From Asparagopsis taxiformis (Eukaryota > Rhodophyta > Florideophyceae > Bonnemaisoniales > Bonnemaisoniaceae), in assembly GCA_030407315.1 (NCBI GenBank), contig JALQPE010002563.1, positions 1-64,000 on the forward strand: a stretch of DNA of 64,000 nucleotides, written 5' to 3'. Shown here one piece after another: positions 49,447-62,159 of the stretch (positions within the stretch are counted from its first letter, which is position 1; every line of letters starts with the position of its first letter). Position numbers and translations under genes: made by a program. The notes beneath the pieces were generated by a model, which saw only the letters and a list, made by a program, of their open reading frames with translations, ran no database searches and was not told the origin of the DNA.

Positions 49447-50001
49447 AGGGCAGGTGGGTGGGACTGGAAAGAAAGAAAAGAGAAATACTTCATGTTCGGC
49501 GCGTGCACGTGCCGTAAGAGCCTGAGGGGATGCGGTGGGGTAGTCGGGAAGGCTGGGCGCGGCGTAGCGCAATGCGGCATGGCGCGGCGCGGCCGGGGTG
49601 ACTCGGAGGGGATGCTGGTGCAACTTATGCAATTTATCTGCTACAGGATCAGTGAGTGTAGTTTCACCGTGGCGGGATAAACCAGTGAAATCAATCCAAG
49701 GTGATATTTTAATATGATTTGATTTCACGGCGCATGTAATTGCTGGCTATTGGCCAAGCTAGTACAGAACGACCCTTTGCGCCTCGGTAAGTTTCTCTAT
49801 CGATATTGAACCTTCGGCAGTGCAGGATGGCGGGCTGGTTATACATCTGTACCTTCTGCTAAGCATTGCAAGATATTCGTCACTATTTAGCTATCCTCCC
49901 ACGGAAATAAACAAGAGAGCTACCATCGTAGCGACATTTATTGTTCTACATGCGAGCAAAAGTGATCACTTGCTAAATTTGAATATCCTGCGGCAACTAG
50001 C
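49447..50001 (+). other. GC-rich stretch and probable 5' LTR/leader of gypsy element 4
   Basis: The left part is GC-rich and purine-biased without a supported gene. The right part should contain the 5' LTR of element 4, because GTGATCACTTGC at 49963-49974 matches the post-LTR motif of elements 2 and 3 and gag starts at 50002. No LTR partner is visible, so boundaries cannot be set. Confidence 0.45.
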
Positions 50002-51702
50002 ATGGCTCAATCAGGGCCTTCTACTGGCCAGCCAGCGTTTACACCCATATCGCATCCGGAATTGCGAAAGCTGGGTCGTAATGCAATTCACAAGTTGCTC
50101 ATTGAGCGTGAGAATTATCTTCTGCGTGTCCAAGATGCTTCGGCATCAGGAAGCTCAATTACTCCTGTACCGCTCCGTTCTTCGATTGATCGAGACCTTC
50201 TATTGTCTCTCCTATCATTTGAAACGTACCAGGTATATCAGAATTTGATGATTTAACGGATGATATTCTCAATAAATGGCTAGAAGAGAAGGATGATGTG
50301 AAGCTAGAGTCGATCTCTCTTGAAGATCTCGAGGAAACCATCAAGTCCGGTACGAAGATAAATGTGAATGAAGCTGATGCTGAGTTCTGCATACAATCGT
50401 TATTTACAGACTACCAAACGCTTCTACGGAACAGAAAATTGTAGCGGCTGCAACAGGAAAAGCCTCAAATTGCTATGCACCACACATATAATCTTCTAAA
50501 GCCTCCCCTAGTAGACATTTGTATGTATTTTGAGTATTTTTGGAGGTAGATAAGAGTACAAGGGGGTCAAAAGCATGTTGAGTGGAGGATATCCGCCCTC
50601 GGGAAAATTATTTTTATGCAATAAAATTTTGGGGGGTCAAAACCATGCTGAGTGGAGGAGTTTACGAATATATTGTGATGCTGTCTGGAGCATTCACCTA
50701 GGTGTACGAGCTCGTATTTGGAGCATACATAGAGGTTAATGGAATCATCCATATGTGCTCCATAAAACCTTGTAAATGTCCACTAGGGCTCCAGTCCTAT
50801 GATATAAGATCGAACAAGATTTGGAACTTGGAGTGGATAATTTAGAAGATGATTGGCTCCGTTTTTACAAACGAGTCATCAAGAGGGCCACGGCGTGTGA
50901 GGAGTACGTTCCGATAAAATCTGTTGTACAATCACATGACAAAGTGAAAAATACAAGGAAGAACAACGGATCTACTGGAACACCTAACTCTACTGTTGGA
51001 CCATCGCCGTCCAGTCCATTGCAATCCGGCAAAAACCTGATTAATGCCTCTGCCAGTACAAATACAGTAACAAGACTTACTAAGACACTTCCTGAATGCC
51101 TAAATCTGCGCTGTACGGGGAAGCATTATCTTAAGGACTGTCAAATATCTAGCAAAGAAGAAAAAGAAAAATATCTCAAAGAGTTTAGCGATAAGCGGTC
51201 GAAACAAGGCAGGCTCAGCCGCATGTTAGCGGCTGATGGAACAACTAGTGTGAATTCACTGGATAAGTCTAGGGAGATTAGTCCGGGACGCCTCCAAGCC
51301 AAGCTGGCAGATACAGTGTCAGTCACTTTGAATGGCGATTGTGGTGCTGACCACGCGTCCCTCAGTCAATACCATATACAGCAGTGCACAGAGGCAGGTC
51401 TTTCGGTGCAAGTAACACCTTTGAAAACTCCAATTAAGATGGGACTAGCTGTGAAAAGTATCAATGAAGGAGGTGATGAAGTTATGCATCTTGCTAATAG
51501 CAAGGGTTGCATTTCACTCATAATCGATCTAACGCAAGGACCACTACGTCTCCGTAACGTACAGTTCCTAGTATTCGATGCACCGACTCGGGGCATCGGA
51601 TGCCTGAGGTGCTCTTATCCATGCTTCTACTCCAATCAATTGGTTTCAACTTAGATCATCATCTATCAGCAGTACGAACCAGGTACCATGATACCGATTT
51701 TC
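50002..51702 (+). pseudogene. gag-protease remnant of gypsy element 4
   Basis: Gag starts with ATG 50002 (MAQSGPSTGQPAFTPISHPE), clearly related to element 2. It breaks at about 50225 and again near 50440, and is entered by a 283-bp MITE at 50506-50788. It resumes in one frame at about 50812-51590, with a zinc knuckle C-x4-C-x3-H-x4-C (ECLNLRC then KHYLKDC) and the protease site GDCGADHASL. After a further frame change near 51590 it ends at YHDTDF, where the CACTA element enters. The RT start reappears at 62628-63070. Several independent lesions make it the oldest gypsy copy here. Confidence 0.88.
50506..50788. mobile_element. 283-bp MITE inserted in gag of gypsy element 4
   Basis: Terminal inverted repeats CCCTAGTAGACATTT and (inverse) CCCTAGTGGACATTT, flanked by direct CTC (50503-50505, 50789-50791). 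Reading across one CTC gives the expected Gag residues LKPPVL, matching elements 2 and 3, which confirms the boundaries. It holds an internal duplication of GGGGTCAAAAGCATGTTGAG (near 50565 and 50635). CCCTAG termini and a 3-bp duplication suggest a CACTA-type parent. Confidence 0.88.
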
Positions 51703-52140
51703 CACTAGGAAGTCACTAAGGATCCAGAACAGTAAAACGTGTTCCTGAATAGTGTTACTAGTGTTCTAGAACAAAATACCACGAAAACCGTCCATGAACA
51801 GCGTATAGTGTTCCTAGAACAGTAAAAATACCATTCTTTAAAAAAAACCGTATTCTGGCAGAACAGTAAACATTGTTCCTGGAAAAATGAATACTGTTCT
51901 CAGAGAAATAGTAAACAGTGCCCCAGGAGTGAACGAGAACAATATTCATCGTTCATGAAACAATATACAAAATATATTGATGCTGAAATAGTGTGTTTAG
52001 GGACTCAGAATACCATCCCAAAGCTCTGGAACTCTATCCCACCAAGAACACTATAAATACTACCAGAAGGCAAGCATAACAGTGGGGACTGTTCATGGAA
52101 CATTGAATATAATTTTCTAGGAACCAAAACAATATCCATG
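51703..52140 (+). repeat. left terminus and subterminal repeats of the CACTA element
   Basis: After the inverted terminus, about ten variants of GAACAGTAAA and GTGTTCCT occur in both orientations (for example 51723-51750, 51794-51828, 51861-51900). The right end, 62160-62627, mirrors them. Confidence 0.85.
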
Positions 52141-52650
52141 TACGGTGGACACTGTTTGTAAGAAATGAGACATTGCTCCTACAGACTACTGCGAATGGTC
52201 TATCGAAGAGGCATTTTATTTCATTCACAGTACGATATTTGTAACGTTTCACACAAAAAAAATGTGCCCTCACTGGTTGCATATCGAGTGCCTGGCATGA
52301 TCACGATCACCCTGGCAAACGGGAGTCAGAGCGGCGGTTGGATGGTTTGTCACCGGTTTCAAAACCTGTGACACTTCAGTGCACTTGTTCGTCATCATTT
52401 GTGAAAATTTAACGTAGACTGTAGTAGAATTTATTCTTTATGTAGCCATCACCACTGCTTCAAGACCGGTGGCGCACAAGGAAATCTCACACAAAGGAAA
52501 ATTTTAGTGACGGTCCGAAGGTAGAGTGAGGGCCACACAGGCTGATATCGATGTATCTACTTTTTTTCCGAGACTCCGCATGTAGTGCCGTAAAATGTGG
52601 AAGGCGTCATGTTTTGAAAGTACTTTAAAACAGAATACTAAGCTTCAGAT

Positions 52651-53871
52651 CTAAAGAGACTGGATCTGAGCGAGGTCTAGATCATCATCGGAGTCATGAC
52701 CATGGATCGAGAACGCTTCGGAGTCGTTGTTTTTATGATCCAAGCCAGCGGGAAGGTTTGTGCCGGCCTCCGTGTCCGATAACTTCCGAAAGTGAAGCGA
52801 GGTGATTCGTAATACTCTCTCTAGCACTTGATTATTGGCGTATTCTCCTGGAGTAAAGTCGGAGATTCGAGTGTGAACCATGGATCTATCAGTACTAGTG
52901 TTTTCGTCTGCTGCAAGTGGGCTTTGGTTCTCCTGTATCTCATCTGTATCAGGATGTTTTGTAAGACCGTCCATAATAATTTGGCGGAATACCAGAGCAA
53001 CAGAGTAGATAGTTTCAAGTGCCGTTGGGGGAGCCAGATAAAAAATCGTCCTTGCACTGTCCTTGTACGTATGCCAGGAGAAAATTGAAAGCGACTTCAA
53101 CGATGTTGACCGTTCTAGTAATTGTACCATCCTTGAGGGGTGCATCTTTTTTCAGCTTCATACCAGTACATTCTGCAATCTGTACGTCGATGTGACACTG
53201 AGATGGAACTCCTTCCGTTCTTGCATGAAGTTCTGTACTAGAGATTTGTTGTCTGCGAAGTTCTGGACTGTGCTTCCTACTTTTGTTTCCGGGACATCAG
53301 AACATGAGATGGATGGTGCTTTAGAGGATTTGAACTCTACCGCCGGTTCATTGTAGGATTCTTTCACCCAGTCACAAACTGTCCATGAGGAAAATAGAAA
53401 ACCGACATACTCAAAGAACTGGCACTTTGAGTGATCCCTCGCTTTCCGCAGAAATTCAGTAACACAACTGTAAAGTCCGGAAGCCAGATATGCGGCAACA
53501 CCATCGTTTTCATCCAAATGAAATGTATTAGCAGAAGAACGGGTGGTCTCCCCGTCTTTCCTTGCGTACTTGAGGCTCCTCGAGTTTAAATATCCTGGCC
53601 GAAGCCAACAAGGAACCTGTCGTGTTTTCGAGATATGTTGTTTTGCATCAGGGACTCGAGAGGACTCGGAAAGGTTGTCCCGAGAAGTTGAACAGTATGT
53701 ATCTTCGCAATACGCAACTATTTTCTTAACCAAGAAGAACCGGAAGTTGCAATGGGCCAAACCCAAACCTTTCCATAAATTACTCTTTGTCATATTCCCC
53801 CGAAGGCCATACATCAAGACGGAAATTATCTTCGAGTAAAGGCTTTCTTCACGATGGCTATCGGAAGCCAT
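52651..53871 (-). pseudogene. unrecognised minus-strand gene of the CACTA element
   Basis: Two ORFs in one frame, 53871-53158 (237 codons) and 53145-52651 (164 codons), are separated by two close stops (TGA AGC TGA). The frame also begins without certainty. The first part is rich in Cys, Ser and aromatic residues (WKGLGLAHCNFRFFLVKK). The second has a hydrophobic helix and then an acidic C-terminus (DSDDDLDLAQ). No domain is recognised. The compact coding look suggests a former protein of the transposon. Confidence 0.4.
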
Positions 53872-54040
53872 TTAGAAGTAGGTGGAAATGGACCCCGATG
53901 TGACAGTAGAAAATGTCTGAATATGAAACAATGCATCCATCTCTGCTCGCAGAGTGGGATTCGAGCACTCCACGGAACGAAAGACCTGCATGGGAGCAGG
54001 GGACTGGTTCTTAGAAGATCTTGGGGTTTTCGAAACGTTG

Positions 54041-54349
54041 TTAGCGAGTAAAAAACTGGATATCTCCCCTGAAACATTTCAGGCTATCTTGAACTTCGCC
54101 GACATCCTTGTGAAGTTCGTTGAGTCTAAGTTGGGTTCTTGAAAGTAGGTTTGCGACCTCCGTTTTTATGCTGTCCACTGTCGTGGATAACATTAAACGC
54201 ATAGTCTCAGAGATTCCTGAAACCACGGGCGTCGATTCCGCATAGGATACGTTCACCAGCTGTCGAGCTGTACGTTCAGGCCTTGTAGATAGATCAGGCA
54301 ATGTAGAAGTGCCCCATCCCGATTGGTTTGCGCTCTGATCGACTTGCAC
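54041..54349 (-). pseudogene. short coiled-coil ORF of the CACTA element
   Basis: About 100 codons without an ATG start. A heptad-like stretch (SIKTEVANLLSRTQLRLNEL) suggests a coiled coil. Possibly an exon or fragment of the neighbouring minus-strand gene. Confidence 0.3.
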
Positions 54350-55023
54350 GGGACAGGACCAGGGCTGGGACTACAGTTCGTAGAAGGAAGGGTGTATGTG
54401 TATTTGGGGTTCCGTTTTTTTTTCTGTTTTTTGCGATGTATGTCCTGCACTCGGTCACTATGCCTGCGACGTTTGCCAGAACGTTGCATAGCGGAATTGG
54501 GTAGCGGCGCAAAAGCGACAGATCAGAAAATGTTGAGTAGAAAGGTGGATCGAGGGATTAGGGAGAAAGATGGTAAGGAAATCGAAATCATGTCATGTGT
54601 TCTATTCTGGAAGCCAGATGTCATGATCAGAAGAGAAATAGCACTTCTTTTGCCACTGGAATCGGAAAGTATGATCAAAAGGGTTCTAGTCATACGTATA
54701 ATTACAGTACACTATTTATAGAAATCTCATAAGTATTCACACCAGCGTCTGAAAAATCGCCATCGTAGAAAATTGTGCCTGTAATGACCCATATCGTTCA
54801 TATCACGAAATCCATCTATATACGGAAGCTGCAGCTGTAATAGAGCGGGGAAGCAGCTGTGCTAACAGTACAGCATGGTGCGTTCTTCTGTATTACCGAA
54901 TTTGGGCACCAAACTCACTTGGATACTTGACTGCACAGAGGAATGTGGCAACTGGGGATAGGTTGTACAATACTGAGTGACCATCGGTAACGAAACCAAT
55001 GACCAAGAGGCCAGTTTCCTATT

Positions 55024-56454
55024 TTAATGAAGTAGAGACTGGCAGATGGGTACGGGTACAGAATCTGTAATTTCACTACTCGAGTTGTTTCCAAAGGCTG
55101 TTATGTACAGCAGATTTAAATATATGATTCCGAGACTGTTATAATTTTTCGAAATGTCCCGGGACCAATGATGCAATCTGGGGAAGCTGATTCTTTTCCA
55201 GGTCATACTGGAATGAGTGTCATCGTTATGGAATGATACGCTCGAGTCTGGTACGCATGCGGACAAAGGTAATTGACGAGCTTGGCGAATATCACTTATA
55301 GTCATGATGCGATGAACAAGCGCATTTGTATGCATCATGGTCGGTATGTCGAATTCCTGTGAACGTCGGAATAGAACTCGTACCGCTGTATGTTTGCTGT
55401 GATTTGTGAAGTGATAAGGTGTACTTCTGGTAAGCGCAAATATGAATGGTTGGTTAGGAGGGTCAGAACCGCGTAAAAAAGTACCAAGAAAGCGGCAATA
55501 AGAATTGTCAACTGCAGTTAAGGTTTTCTGCCTCTTCACTGTTCGGAATATACGAAGTCGATCGGAGGCGGCATTCATAGCAATGCAGTTGCATAAGTTC
55601 GCTTTGGACGGGAAAATAATACTGAAGTGGTCTGCGATGATAGGAGGCATCTGAGTAGAAGAGTAAGCAGGGTGGAATTCTGCAATTCTGCTACAGGACA
55701 AACGGAACGAATTGATTTTGCAACCATTTCAAAATCCTGGATCGAGCAGTCTGTGTTTATCTTGATAACACTCGCAGTGAGAGTTTCAATACCGTTCTCT
55801 AAATCAGTATTTCGTTGCTTTGGAAAATTTCGTTCCCTGTATAGTGCAAGTTTCTGTCGCAAGACGCCGTATATGCGCTCTAGGACTCCTTCCGATTGAT
55901 AAACATGACTGATGCTGTCTCGAAGACATGTCTGAAGAACCCAAGCTCGCTCTATATTTTGCATACGGGTATCCAAGCCAGAAACCCTCTCCACCAATGA
56001 GGACAGAGGACAGAACAGGACCCTATAAGGTCTCATCCATGTCTGAGGAAATGTTTCCGTCTTCGAAGCTGAAATATTTCCTTGGTGTAAGATGAACTGT
56101 GGGGGATGTACAAAATCTCCACTGTAACCTTGTACGACGAGTTGAATCGGTGGAAATTTCCTGTAGATAATCATTGGAAATGATAATGTCCGAGGATGTC
56201 TCAGGATGGCCAAACATCGCAATGTACGTTAACGTCCCCATCCAGGGGTTACCGGATTTGTTTAGGGTAGATAACCTCGCTTTCCACCAAACTTCATCTC
56301 CACCTCTGACGTCAACTTTCCAGAGTATCTCAATGGTGATACCTTCATAGAGCAAGGGCGGGTTGTTCATGTCCATATGCAACGAATGTGAACGGACCAT
56401 TGCTCCTGAATTCCGAGCGGTGGCTATAGAGGGCTGTATGTCAGCTACAACCAA
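55024..56454 (-). pseudogene. frameshifted minus-strand gene with a Tudor-like start (CACTA element)
   Basis: Three overlapping frames run in order on the minus strand: 56454-56023, 56222-55575 and 55701-55024. Changes of frame fall near 56030 and 55690 and may be introns or indels. The first part (EILWKVDVRGGDEVWWKARL) resembles a Tudor/Agenet-type chromatin-reader barrel. The second is helical and charged, possibly a coiled coil (VLERIYGVLRQKLALYRERN). The third is not recognised. The first ATG in frame is at 56400. The Tudor-like call rests on one motif. Confidence 0.45.
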
Positions 56455-57917
56455 GGGATGGTAAGAAAAAATGATAATTGGTTTATCCCTCAGGGAGCAT
56501 CGAACTGGGCCAACTATTTTCTGGAAGTTTCATTGGCCAAATTGGTACTGATCCCACCAAACTCACAATTGGCGCCTATTGATAGCGTGTGGAACCGACG
56601 CCGAGAAAGACAGCAGCACTGTTTTTAACGGGTTTACTAATGTCGCCTTTCTGATTTTTCGTTGAAGACAGGTGGCCTGTCACCGGTATTGTCATCAGTG
56701 ACCAAAAATTCCTGGTTTTCGGTGTGCCAGAGCAGGTATGTGAAGCAGACACAGAGAGGGGCAGCTATACGGTTGTGAGAGTGGTGAAGATAAGGGCACG
56801 TGGTATGGAACCGAACGTGTCGGACCTCGTCCGCTACACATGTATGACCAATTGTATTTTTATCCTGCGGTGCAATCTATATCATTGGAAATGGACGACG
56901 AAAAATACTGGGAAGTCAATGTATCAGTAGAGGAAGTGGAACCCTGGTTGAGAAGGACAGTTATGGAGTTCTAAAAGCGTTCACGGAAATAGAAGGTAAC
57001 CCATACCATATAAATGGAAGAGTAATATGGAACATGAGCAGGTGACGTTTCGTACCATGTCCGCATCGTTCGTGAGACCAATAATATTTGCATCCTGCTC
57101 CAATTTTTTATTTAACAAATACATACTCGCACATTGTGCGAGCTTGGACAGAAATAAAATAAGTTGACTACACTACAATATGAAAATTTTGGAAATGGTA
57201 GTGAAACCGATGTCGATAGAAATTAGAAAGGCTTGAGCGGAGAGGTATACGTACATAGCTGCCAGAACCTCCACACTCATGTACCAGTAATAGTTTGGAG
57301 CTCTCAGGAGAACCATACATTTATAAATTCTTAGTTTCGAGTTCATAGGAACCTGTTGTTGGGGCAGACCACTGTCGTACACAAATGGAAGTGTCTTACG
57401 CACCGAATACAGTAATTATTTTCGCGAGGGAATTAGCATTATTCCAATTTCAATTACTGGTGCATGCAGTACTTATGTAGTGATTCACTAGAGTGGTGTA
57501 TTGCCGAAATTGGGCCTTGCCTAACTCTTCGTCCTCAGCTATGCCACCAAGACATAAGCGATCAACTGAGTACCGATGCACAGCGGAAGTATTTGCCTCT
57601 GTGAAGCATTTCATCGAACACCGCCCGCCACCAAGCAACAATGCGACTGAACTGCAGTGGAGCCAGCGGAAAAAAGAATAATTCGTGATGCGCACCAGTT
57701 TGTTCGAAGTCCAGAGTGTACGTTGTATGTTGAGGATGTTTCTGAGAAACGACCGATCCCTCCCACTGGTGTGGTCGAACGTATCGTCAGTCGTTGCGTG
57801 TTCTATTCTGATGAATGTTAGAGGGAATTGTTACTATATCCGAGAGGAGTAGTTGCGTCGTTGAATGGGTTCGTAGTACCGTTCACTTCATAGAAGAGGC
57901 TTCTGAAGAATAAGCTC

Positions 57918-58730
57918 ATGCCAGTGTATTTTCAGTCCGTTCTATCAAAAATGGATTCTTGGATGACAGAGGACTGGATATGTACTGTGTCCCACCAGAA
58001 GGCAAAGCTTCAAAACTATCCAGCTCATGCGTTTATTTGGGGTGTTAGCCAGCGTGGTCGCTCATGTATGCTTGGATTCTACATTCATACTATATCGTGG
58101 GTGGGACTACTTATCTCGAAGCTGCAGGAACGCACTGAAGACCAGGGCATTGTGAAAGTCCTGAATAGTTGTGGTGCAGTCCTCTCGGAAACGGGGGACT
58201 CAGTGCCGTTGGAGTTTGATATGCCTTTCGCCAAATACGACTTGGTACGCCTTGCCCATGGGTTCATCACCCGGTTGGTCTTCGAAGGTCTTGAGAAACT
58301 AGTCAGGCAGAAAATCCGCAGAGTGACCCCTGAACAATCAGATATCGTCAGGGAAAGTCGTGGTGTCGCACAGAAAGTGCTTCGGAAGGAGCATCTTGTT
58401 ACTGCCGAGGACCTGTTCATTTTCATTATGGATTCAGAGGGAGAAAGAAGTTTGATGCCGAAGTTATATGCGCTTATCATTTTAATTCTTGTTCAGATGG
58501 GGGCGCTGCCAGAAAATGTTGCCTATGCACCTCAATATGACACCGCGCTGGCCAACGCATTGGAACAAATCATGAGACGTATACTCCTCGCGATTGACGC
58601 AACCACAGAAAACGTCAGCAGGGTAATCCGCGACGCAGCTCGGGAGCAGGCCAGCGCACGCGTACAGAAATGGTTACATTGCTTCCTGGAGAACAGCACA
58701 AAAGTCCGTGATTGTCACGTGGTTCTATAG
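57918..58730 (+). CDS. unrecognised 270-aa protein of the CACTA element
   Basis: ORF from ATG 57918 to TAG 58728-58730. The sequence is helical, with a conserved-looking hydrophobic/charged pattern (LFIFIMDSEGERSLMPKLYA; ALEQIMRRILLAIDATTENV). After the stop, another frame is rich in Arg, Glu and Lys, so the original protein may have been longer with a charged tail. No domain is recognised. Confidence 0.5.
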   Translation: MPVYFQSVLSKMDSWMTEDWICTVSHQKAKLQNYPAHAFIWGVSQRGRSCMLGFYIHTISWVGLLISKLQERTEDQGIVKVLNSCGAVLSETGDSVPLEFDMPFAKYDLVRLAHGFITRLVFEGLEKLVRQKIRRVTPEQSDIVRESRGVAQKVLRKEHLVTAEDLFIFIMDSEGERSLMPKLYALIILILVQMGALPENVAYAPQYDTALANALEQIMRRILLAIDATTENVSRVIRDAAREQASARVQKWLHCFLENSTKVRDCHVVL

Positions 58731-59031
58731 CAGGCTGCTGCTGACAGCAGGGAAAGGGAAGCAGAGGAAAGGGACGAAAGCGCAAGACTGATGAAGACGG
58801 AGACGAAGATAGGGAAAGAAAGCGCAGAAGTGTTCATGAAGAAAACGCTGGTGATTTGGTTTCGGGGACCTCAGGCACGGATGAAATACGACAGGAACCT
58901 GTCGGAAGCGGAAACGCAGATGAACCAATTTTGCAGACGCCAGGAAAAGATGAGATCCGACCGGAACAAGTTGAAGAGCCCGGAAATGGGGCTGGTAATG
59001 AACTAAAAACTTCGATCCAAAAATCGGAAAC

Positions 59032-59598
59032 TTGTCAATAGATGTAAGACCGATAGCAATACCCCTGTCCCTGGTATTACCTCCGCAACAATCGAATTTT
59101 TCAGTGGTTTTGCCACCGCAGCAATCGTATCTTGTGCAAACATCGCTGTCGCTGGTACTACATCAATACTCTCTATCTGTGGTTGTACCACCAGTTAGAA
59201 CACCTTTGTCACTGGTATCACCACCACAATAATCGTCTTTGTCAGTGGTGGTACCACCACAAGATCCGTCTACGTCAGTGGTTTTACCATCACAGCAGTT
59301 TTCTCCTCCTCCTATACCATCTCCCAATTCACCAGTTTGGATTCTGGAAATCACGGCACAAACTCCACCGGACTCTGAACTCGCCGCGCACATATTTCCA
59401 AACCCGACACGCACTTCCCGAAGACCCACACGTATGCTACCGCTTATCACACCGCCAGAGTACCACGACGAGTTTATACCCATCAGCATCGAAGGTATGA
59501 CGTTATCTACAGAGCTATCCGCAGAAAAAATACCGTCAGAATGGTCAGCGCGTTCCTTTTTCAATTACTCAGCGGCGGCAAGGAATGAGATAGAATGA
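59032..59598 (+). pseudogene. proline/valine-rich repeat ORF of the CACTA element
   Basis: One frame with an in-frame TAA near 59230. The first half repeats LSLVLPPQQS and SVVVPPQ units (a degenerate 27-54-bp tandem repeat); the second is Pro/Ser/Thr-rich and ends ARSFFNYSAAARNEIE. No ATG opens it. It is probably a disordered region of the protein that continues from the preceding ORF. Confidence 0.35.
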
Positions 59599-59714
59599 AT
59601 CCGGAATTAGATGCAGTTCTGTGGTGGAAGTCGTCGTCAGGAATTACGTTTGGCATACTTAAGCTAGGTAGACTTCCTCACACTGTCCTTCACGATTGTT
59701 GCGTATAAGATGGT

Positions 59715-59763
59715 TTTACAGCTCACCGAGTTGTCGCAGTGCGACAACTCGGTGAGCTGTAAA
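59715..59763. repeat. 49-bp near-perfect palindrome
   Basis: Perfect 24-bp arms (left arm starts TTTACAGCTCACCGAGTTGT) around a single G. Confidence 0.96.
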
Positions 59764-59810
59764 GCGTACCATGTGTCTTGCATCTGCCAGATGCAAGACA
59801 CCTGGTACGC
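59764..59810. repeat. 47-bp palindrome directly beside the previous one
   Basis: Arms of 22 bp with one mismatch (left arm starts GCGTACCATGTGTCTTGCAT) around the loop GCC. It begins at the base after the preceding palindrome ends. Confidence 0.95.
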
Positions 59811-60272
59811 TGCCAGACGAGATGGAAAGAATATGGGTACAACTCCGGTAGTGTACAAATTGGAGACTGACAGATATGTGCACCACTCCATCAGAATGAT
59901 AGACGGAACAGCCAACTTACCGTCAAACAAGCGGGTTCCTCTTTGGCGGCTATTTGATGTTTTTCTTGTTCATATACACCATACTAGGGCCCGTGGCCGA
60001 ATCCTGGAGACATGCTTGGGTTTCGTGCACGAGAATACCACTAACAAAACGCGGGCACATACGCGTCGTTTCATTTCACTGCTCATTGTCGGAAATATGA
60101 TACATGAATAGTACTCAGACACTTCTGCCGATGTCATTTTGCAAGTGCGACGAGTTGCGTCTCTTGGTACGGAAGGGAAAATAATGAATGCAATAACAGG
60201 GCTGAAGTCGGCAAAAGTTCCATGGCAGGCTTTGTTCTTAGTTTCTCCAAGAACCGAAACAGTTGAACAAAG

Positions 60273-61427
60273 GTGGTTGCTGAAAAAGACAATCAGTCAC
60301 GCGAAGAGTACCGGAAACGATTGCAAGACTGGCTGCTTGGAACTGATGGAGTTTCGTCTGATCACAACAACATTCAGAAGTACATGTTCGAGCTCACTAT
60401 GCTTACCGAAGGAGAACATAGACCAAAAATGGAGGGACTATCAAAAATAAATAAGGCTCAGGCGTCAGCGGTGCTGGAATGCCTCTTGTCATCAGAATTG
60501 TGGAAAGGCCAAAATCGCAAGCCTATCGATCGGGTTTGCTGTGTGGTGGGACCTGCGGCCACGGGAAAAACGAGCACAATTGTGAGCTACATCGGAGCTC
60601 TTCTGAACACAAACCATGTGGCGTACGATATGATAGAGGCTGAGAAGGCGCGGGTGAGAGTGGCTGGTGGAATGCGGTTATCGTCTACGTTTATTTCCCT
60701 CAGCAAACCTGGGACTAAGTTTTGTATCCTAATTTTAGCAGCCTCGAACACAGACATTGACGTCATGCACAGAAAATTACTCGATGGTATTCACATATTC
60801 CAACCAGGAACAAGCATCCCCAAAAAGGTGCACCCATCGATTCGTCGTGTATCGGGACGTGATCCAACAGCTGAAACAGCCCAGGCAATAGAGAACAGAA
60901 GGAGAGAATACGTATTATTCGGCGGCATTCATGGAGAAATATCCACAACCAGCATTACTTTATCCACATTCAGTTCCGTTTGGTGCATATTAAGCAATGT
61001 CAAGTTCGACGCCATTGTTGTCGAAGAAGCTTCGCAAGCAGCAGACGTTGACTATCATCCACTCTTCGAATACTTGTCGGAAAACATAGTCGCCGAAAAC
61101 GCCCCGGCGATATCTTTGTTCGGAGATCAAATGCAGCAATGCCGTGTTCTGTCTGGTCCTCGAAATAGGTTGGAATCCACGTACACTACATCGTGGCTTG
61201 ACAGGCTTTTACGCAGTGAAGCCCCACAAATACGTGGCTCAAATGTGGTTCGTCATGTTATTCTGAGGGAACAATATCGCTGTCACGACGGGTTTTTCAA
61301 ACCCTTCCAGATCATTGCGAGGCAAAAGCACTTGAAATCCTCTATGTTCCTTCGGGGTTGGTACCTGCACTACCTGCCAGATCATTACTCCGGAATAATC
61401 ACGTCCAATTCATCGATTGTGACATAG
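60273..61427 (+). pseudogene. SF1 (UPF1/Sen1-like) helicase, RecA1 domain only (CACTA element)
   Basis: The frame has 384 codons and no ATG at its start; a preceding frame (60139-60450) may supply the beginning after a frame change. Motifs in order: Walker A GPAATGKTS (about residues 92-100), motif Ia-like FCILILAASNTD, a DEAG-type motif II as DAIVVEEASQAAD, motif III-like LFGDQMQQC, and LREQYRCHD, corresponding to the QYRMH of UPF1. These are hallmarks of AAA_11-type superfamily 1 RNA/DNA helicases. The frame ends about 45 residues after the last motif, so the second RecA domain with motifs V and VI is missing. It is therefore probably inactive as it stands. A helicase is an unusual passenger for a CACTA-type element. 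Confidence 0.75.
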
Positions 61428-62159
61428 TTCTCGTGCATGAAGACAGTAGTTGAAGCGCATTGTTGGAAATATTATAATTGTATAGAAATAAAATTAAATT
61501 GAACCACTTAGGCCATACTGCACATTTCCGACTGGAATGACTAGCCAAGTCATAATATGTGAGCCTGTGAAGTGGCTTTCACAAGCGCCCGTTCGTATGC
61601 ATATTGACAAGACCTCACGCATAGCCTTAATGAGCCTTATAAAAGAGAGGAACTCCTTCGCCTCCAGCCTCACCTCCAGATCCTCGGAGAAACAAACGAA
61701 CAGAACTCTAAATTATATTTCCGTGAATACTACGTCTGCTAACAAGCTCTCTTCACTACCGCGTGTATTCTTGGCAAAGAACTTAAGGTCAAATGGTTTC
61801 TTCAATTACAAGGGCCCAAGAAAGTTTCTGGGTCTTTTGCTCTCTTCAGTCCCGAATGCAACTGACATCCTGGTAAAGTTACAGACCAGTTAACTATTCA
61901 GTTCTGCTCTCCTCCTACTATTGACTATCATGTTACTGACAAGCTCTCATTCACAATGGTTATCGTACAGGTTTCATATTTTTCTCCTTGTCTTCCTCAG
62001 ATCTTTTTTTTATCTTGTACTCTCCCAATTGAAATTTATCGTACTTTCAGCAATATTCACGATTTAGAGATCATGTTACCTGTACCATCTGAAAGACTAT
62101 CTGGAAGAGTGAGCACGATTCATCTCCCGCCCATCCAATAGTTAGGTTATTGAAGAAAT

